DNA from: Cololabis saira
Lineage: Eukaryota; Chordata; Actinopteri; Beloniformes; Belonidae
NCBI RefSeq assembly: GCF_033807715.1
Contig: NC_084597.1
Coordinates: forward strand, 7,010,647 to 7,074,646
Direction: 5' to 3'
Length of the DNA: 64,000 nucleotides
A program made the translations under genes and the position numbers. The notes below the pieces were generated by a model that saw only the letters and a program-made list of their open reading frames with translations, did not search any database and was not told where the DNA came from. This document shows, in pieces, positions 59,069 to 64,000 of the stretch (within the stretch, counting starts at the first letter, position 1; each line of letters begins with the position of its first letter).

Positions 59069-59201
59069 ATTGGCCCGGTTTCCCAGATCAGTTAAGTAGT
59101 TCTTAACAGCGAAAGACTTCTTTCAAACCATCTTAAGGAGCCTGTGAAAGAACTACTTAACTGTTAAGAACTACTTAACTGATCTGGGAAACCGGGCCAT
59201 T
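59069..59201. mobile_element. 127-bp foldback MITE with 3-bp TSD
   Basis: GGCCCGGTTTCCCAGATCAG (59072) faces CTGATCTGGGAAACCGGGCC (to 59198). ATT stands on both sides, and segment A without the element reads GAGTCATTATTACT, so exactly ATT was duplicated. Confidence 0.92.
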
Positions 59202-59367
59202 ATTACTACTGATGACACTTCATAGTTTCAAACCTTCACTGATCCCCACAACCTAATCAAACGTATTAGTGGTTTCAAAGAGTAAATTAGTTGATATACA
59301 TATTTAAGAGCATATGTGTTTTGTCCCAGTCCACCCCTCAAAACTGAGGAAGAATGACATTTCTCTA

Positions 59368-59911
<544 letters not shown>

Positions 59912-61152
59912 TGTACAAGCAAAGCAGCGTGTGCAGTTCAAATGTAAATAATCCATAAAAAGCCATCTGAGGGCTCAAAGTTCAGAGTGTTAGTTCCTAC
60001 ATATATGCATAATCGTATTAAGACTAATGTGAGGTCGAGAGTGAGGAAGTATGAAGAATCAACAAAGCTTGACTCAGCTTTCAGGAATTAAGGAAGGAAT
60101 GAAAGCTATTTTTTAATTACCGAACAGCATCTGGAAGAGAGCAGAGAAAACCTCAGTATCTGGAGTTATGATCCGCTGATACTCATATTCACTTGGGCAC
60201 GTTCCAGCAGAGACGGGTGGGGGGGGACGGGGACTCGGCTGTGGGACAGCAGTGGAAGCAATAAAGGAAAAGCTAAAACACTTAAGAAAGAGGTGTGTGC
60301 AGCCAATTTCTTTGTTATTTGCACTATTTTATCACATCTCATACCTGCGTTTCCAGACTATAGGGTATTTCATTTCAAACTGACTTCTTCTTTTTTTGTT
60401 TTTTGTCAGCTGCAGCGTGACAGCGTCGGCTGAAACTCTCCGTCGCAGCCAAGAACAACACCTGAGCTCAGCCTGAAAACAGCGACTGTTGCAAAGGTGC
60501 TTCTTCAGGTGGGCGGCACGACTTCCTAGCTCTGCGTTCGTACTGATAAGACGACGAAAACGAGTTCCTCACAAGCTCCACGAGAGGAAAATATGACACC
60601 TCTCATGGAGCATCGCCTCTCCTTGCTCATACAATAATATTACCTCAGTCTCACAACATCCGACTCTTGCGTCACCGCAACCTTTAACATAATATTTGAT
60701 TGATTTGTTGTGGATAATACATCGCCGGTTGCCTTCTCTCTCTCTCTTTCTCTCACTCTCAGCTCTGCATTCGGTTAAAACTGTAAGTGTTGCATTAGTG
60801 GATCCAACACAAGCGTTCGGTGTGAGTTACTAAATTGTCATGATTTCATTGTGCCGAGAAAAGAACAGGGCACACAGTGGTGTCATCTTCTCCGCCTTTA
60901 TCTCCGTTCTCCATCCCTCTACTACCTGTCATTATTGCCATGCGAAGCACCTCAGTTGTCAAAGTCAGGCCTTTGTTTTCAGGATCGCTTTCAAACCCAT
61001 TATGTCCCGTCATAAAGAGTACGGCTATAATGACACAACCCGCATTGTCTCCCAATCTCCTTTAGGAAGCGGGCCGTCAAGAACGGGAGGCGTTTGAAGC
61101 TTCTCACCGCGGATTTGAAGAAGTCGTTTTTTAAAATACAAATTCAGCTCGG
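59912..61152. other. No recognised feature
   Basis: About 1.2 kb of apparently low-copy DNA. G-run at 60219-60226 and a CT run at 60738-60762. No coding exon or RNA gene is supported. Confidence 0.4.
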
Positions 61153-61176
61153 ACTCATATCAGGCCCCGTTTACAC

Positions 61177-62079
61177 ATAGGGCCTGATTTACTAAGATCC
61201 TAAATAAAGAGTACTAAATTGCGTGTGCACTGAAAAAGTTTGCACGTGCTGTTGTTGTGTGTTTTGCGGGTGATCAACTAAGAATGCTTGCGTAATTGAT
61301 AACAGGTGCAAACCGCAGTATTTAAATGAGGTGTTGCGTGTCTTACGGTTTGCGCCATGGAGAGTCTGGATGGAAAGCAGGATAGTCGCAAGCGCAAAAT
61401 GAAATTTGACGAGTTGGAGTTAGAAATATTAGTGGAAGAGGCAAATAAACACATTCATGAACTACAGCAAAGAAATTTAAACATTACCAAAAGAAACGCA
61501 ATATGGGAGGAAATCTGCGATAGAATAAATGCAGTTGGTAAGACAAAAAGAACGGCAGATGAGGTTAAAAGAAGGTGGCAAGATATAAGGCGAAGAACTA
61601 AAGAAAAAGTGGCCTTTAATAAAACTTGTGCAACCATTTTTAAAATAGCATGCAGCAGAATAAAGACTCTCTCTCTGCGTATTCTTTGATTTTGGCGATG
61701 TCGCCTCCTTGCCACAATAACAGCAGCCATCGGTGCATAAGGCTGGGCAGATTAGCAGCTTCCTTTCCAACGTATTAAATACAGACGCAATCACAATCCC
61801 CGCAAAAACTTTCAGGCTTGGTAAATCTCATTGCGTGTGGTAAATGGACATATTTGCATTTTCCCCTCCCAGTATTTAGCGCTCTCTGGCGGGTACGCCC
61901 CATATTGATTATTCATCAGGGCAAAAGTACTAAATGAACAGCGTGTGCTATTTTGCTCATTTCAGAGACGCAGTCCTCTTTGCACGCTGTTAGTAGATCA
62001 GCTTGCACATTGGTTTGCGGGTGATGTCAAGTTTGCACACGTTTTTACGCACGCAAACCTTTAGTAAATCAGGCCCATA
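61177..62079 (+). mobile_element. Non-autonomous Harbinger with intact Myb-like gene, copy 3
   Basis: GGGCCTGATTTACTAAG (61180) to TTTAGTAAATCAGGCCC (62076), 897 bp, with ATA on both sides. Nearly identical to the 24347 copy over its whole length. Only the Myb-like gene is present; the DDE transposase gene that autonomous Harbingers carry is missing. Confidence 0.9.
61357..61689 (+). CDS. Harbinger Myb/SANT-like DNA-binding protein
   Basis: A 110-residue open frame from ATG 61357, in the context TTTGCGCCATGG. After a short basic start (KQDSRKRKMKF), residues 15-85 hold a trihelix-like Myb/SANT domain: ELEILVEEANKH, then NAIWEEICDRINAV, TADEVKRRWQDIRR and KEKV. The spacing (W in helix 2, RRW in helix 3) fits the Myb_DNA-bind_5-type domain of Harbinger accessory proteins, which bind the element's ends and help the transposase enter the nucleus. 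The last 20 or so residues (FKIACSRIKTLSLRIL) lack a domain and may read past an exon end; AATAAA lies at 61659. A TATTTAAAT motif at 61319 is close to the ATG. Transposon gene, not host gene; whether it is expressed is unknown. Confidence 0.8.
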   Translation: MESLDGKQDSRKRKMKFDELELEILVEEANKHIHELQQRNLNITKRNAIWEEICDRINAVGKTKRTADEVKRRWQDIRRRTKEKVAFNKTCATIFKIACSRIKTLSLRIL

Positions 62080-62303
62080 GCCGGGTATTTACAAAAACGG
62101 ATATTTCCCCCTCTACGTTTTGAAAAATTCCATCGTTTACACGAGATTGTTTTCAAAATCTCTTCATTTACACGAACCCGCATAAATATGCTGTTAAGGT
62201 GCTATGAGCAGCCAAACCTGCAGGGGGCAGTGTAACGAGAAGCGTAAAGTCATGCTAGCCAATCAGAGTCCTGGAAAAAAACCTCAACAAATGACACGTG
62301 TGA

Positions 62304-62390
62304 AGCCTGATTTATGGTTCCGCGTTACACCAACGCGTACCCTACGCCGTAGGCTCTGCGTTGGTGTAACGCGGAACCATAAATCAGCCT
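62304..62390. mobile_element. 87-bp palindromic Harbinger-type MITE
   Basis: AGCCTGATTTATGGTTCCGC and GCGGAACCATAAATCAGCCT are complementary arms around CCTACGCCGTAGG. No clear TSD (GA and GG flanks). Confidence 0.85.
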
Positions 62391-62790
62391 GGACTTCCAG
62401 TTACTTCCAAGATGAACGAGAGTCTTTCGTTTGGAGTGACAGAGAAGTGGAGTTACTTTTAAGTGTGACTTTAGAATATAAAACAGGTAAAATACAAGAA
62501 AATATTGACGGTGGTCAAACAAATTGTAAACACAGGTCGCACACATGACGCTGGTGACGTTTCTGTTGCATAATGTGACGTTCTGAAGCCTAAATTTCCG
62601 TTTTCCTCCGTTTTCCTCTGTTTAGACGCAAACGTGAAAACTGAGTTTTTGAAAATCTCCACTTTGGCCGGGGTTTTCAGAAATGATCGTTTTTGGTGAC
62701 TTTGAGCTCCGTTTTCGTGTAAACGAACGGCCAAAACGCATGAAAACGCCTCCGTTTTTGCTCCGTGTAAACGTTGCCTCAGTCTCATTC

Positions 62791-64000
62791 AGTTAAAATA
62801 TCAAACAATAACAGTTGAGTTGCTCGACAGGATTCTCTCTGTTGACAGAGTTTTGTTGTAGTTTAGATATTTTTTCCCACAGGTTTTGTTTGCCGACTCG
62901 AGCTCTGCGCATTAATGCATTTTTAAACCTGGAGCCACCGAACAGTCACCTCGGGCGAGCGTGTCCTGTTGAAACGACGGCATGTTTGTTGACATGTCTA
63001 ACAGACGAGATCCTGATGCAGCAGGATCAGCGGCGAGCTCTTTGTTTGCTCTTGCAATGAACTCTTGAGTAAATGTGTCTAATTATACTGGATAGCGGGG
63101 GTTTGTGTTCGCTCCCAAGCTGTGTGCAAACACGGCCAGATCCCAGTTCAAACTCGACACTGGACATTTTAATGCTCCCAGGTGAGGCAGCCTTTTCACA
63201 ACCAAACAGGGCTTTTTATACGAGTGAATGTACTTTTCCATCTTTTGGAGTCAAGTGTATAATTGTGATGAAATAAAGACCGTTTACTTGAGATAGTCTT
63301 GATTCGGACCGCTCTGCTGGGCACGAGGAAATACAAGGGCTCTTTGAACGATTAGGTGAGTTTTAAAAGATGTGCATCAAATGAGACGACCCCTGGGAGA
63401 AGTTCAGGCAGGAAACTCGAGCAAGCGCTTTCACCTCGCTGTATGGTTCAATCCAATGACACCATCTTGCTCAGAGGTCTAATTTGTTGCTACATGGAAG
63501 AAAACAAAGTGTTTTCTTTTAAACAAATATGAACATTCACATGCTTTGATTTGATATTAGTACAAATGTCAAAGGACAATAAACGTAATTTTACTCCAAC
63601 CACTAGATGGATAAACGGGGCTTGGGACCAGCACGTATTGTATTAAGAACGTAATGGCATCCGTGCCAGATCAACACGTGGAACGCAGTGATCTGCTATG
63701 GTGACTCCTGAAAGATGAACAGAATGATTTAAGAGTTGAATATTCAGGTTTCTCTTCAGGGAAATGTGCACAATTTTAGTGAGATAATGTCTCAACTGAC
63801 TATTTAAAGTTTTTAAAAAACTATTTTTATGAGGAGGTAAGGCACAGTAGAACAGGAATCAATGACACATTTACATTGAGTATCACTTAATCTCTGTATG
63901 ACAAATTAATTTACAATTTATAGATATATTGACACCATCAAAATACTGTGCATCTCGATGGGTTGAGAAAAAGTCCTTCCTAGGATGTTTTTCTTTATTT
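62791..64000. other. No recognised feature
   Basis: About 1.2 kb of low-copy-looking sequence running to the window end. No transposon terminus, exon with a known domain or RNA gene is supported. Confidence 0.4.

Larger units (their letters stand above)
57505..59335 (-). repeat. Low-copy segment B, inverted paralogue of 9000-9830
   Basis: Homology to segment A in reverse order: ATCATATATAACCTATAAAA, AAATTTAAATT, (GAT)n, CAGAGGTGAGCTGCACTGC, ACTACGGTTTATCTCGTCAC, TTTCTCACGGTTAAACTTTC, AACACCTTGGAGGATGAATT, ATGACACTTCATAGTTTC, CTGATCCCCACAACCTAAT and TTTTGTCCCAGTCCA. Three inserts absent from segment A split it. Confidence 0.82.
61161..62782. mobile_element. TIR element (GTTTACAC family) hosting Harbinger and a MITE
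   Basis: CAGGCCCCGTTTACACATAG at the left faces CCGTGTAAACGTTGCCTCAG at the right. CGTTTACACGA and TCGTGTAAACG motifs recur subterminally. Flanks ACTCAT and TCTCAT suggest a degraded TSD, length unresolved. A Harbinger sits only 16 bp inside the left end and an 87-bp palindrome sits in the middle. Confidence 0.72.

Overview
This is an intergenic or intronic stretch of an animal genome, almost certainly a teleost fish. I recognise no host exon, tRNA or rRNA gene. The call rests on the repeats: a Rex3/RTE-type LINE with its characteristic 3' end, L2/CR1-like LINE 3' ends, an L1 fragment, many hAT elements with 8-bp target site duplications (TSDs), Harbinger elements carrying a Myb-like gene, TTAA-flanked elements, foldback elements and very long tetranucleotide microsatellites. 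Family names are from memory of teleost repeats; boundaries, terminal inverted repeats (TIRs) and TSDs were read directly from the sequence.

Layout. 0-9 kb: a 740-bp TIR element, a TTAA element with the start of a transposon nuclease-type gene, a LINE 3' end between (TA)n arrays, a hAT at 4.9-5.8 kb, and a three-level nest (TIR element in Harbinger in hAT) at 6.2-8.1 kb. 9-13.4 kb: a low-copy segment with an inverted paralogue at 57.5-59.3 kb, then a minus-strand Rex3-like LINE split by a retroposon with a 15-bp TSD. 14.8-18.6 kb: a hAT fragment, a second retroposon copy and a TTAA foldback. 19-25 kb: a LINE interrupted by its own type of ORF1 in antisense and by two hATs, another hAT with a foldback inside it, an L1 insertion with a 32-bp TSD, and a Harbinger. 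26-38 kb: hATs, two ~0.8-kb foldbacks, a 41-bp minisatellite and a LINE tail that became a (GAAC)n array. 38-40 kb: the longest repeat-poor stretch. 40-46 kb: a TTAA element with two nested layers, then a ~380-bp tandem repeat split by a 2-kb TIR element holding a decayed coding region. 46-56 kb: more LINE tails, a 3.46-kb hAT mosaic and three other DNA elements. 57.5-62.8 kb: the inverted paralogue, a hAT, and a three-layer nest containing the best open reading frame, a 110-residue Myb/SANT-like protein.

The genes do not form a pathway. The only coding matter is transposon-derived: reverse transcriptase and ORF1 fragments, a Myb-like Harbinger protein (one open copy, two broken), the start of a YqaJ-type transposon protein, and a charged C-terminal exon remnant. 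The most useful information is historical: nested insertions and paralogous empty sites give insertion order and exact TSD lengths for several families.
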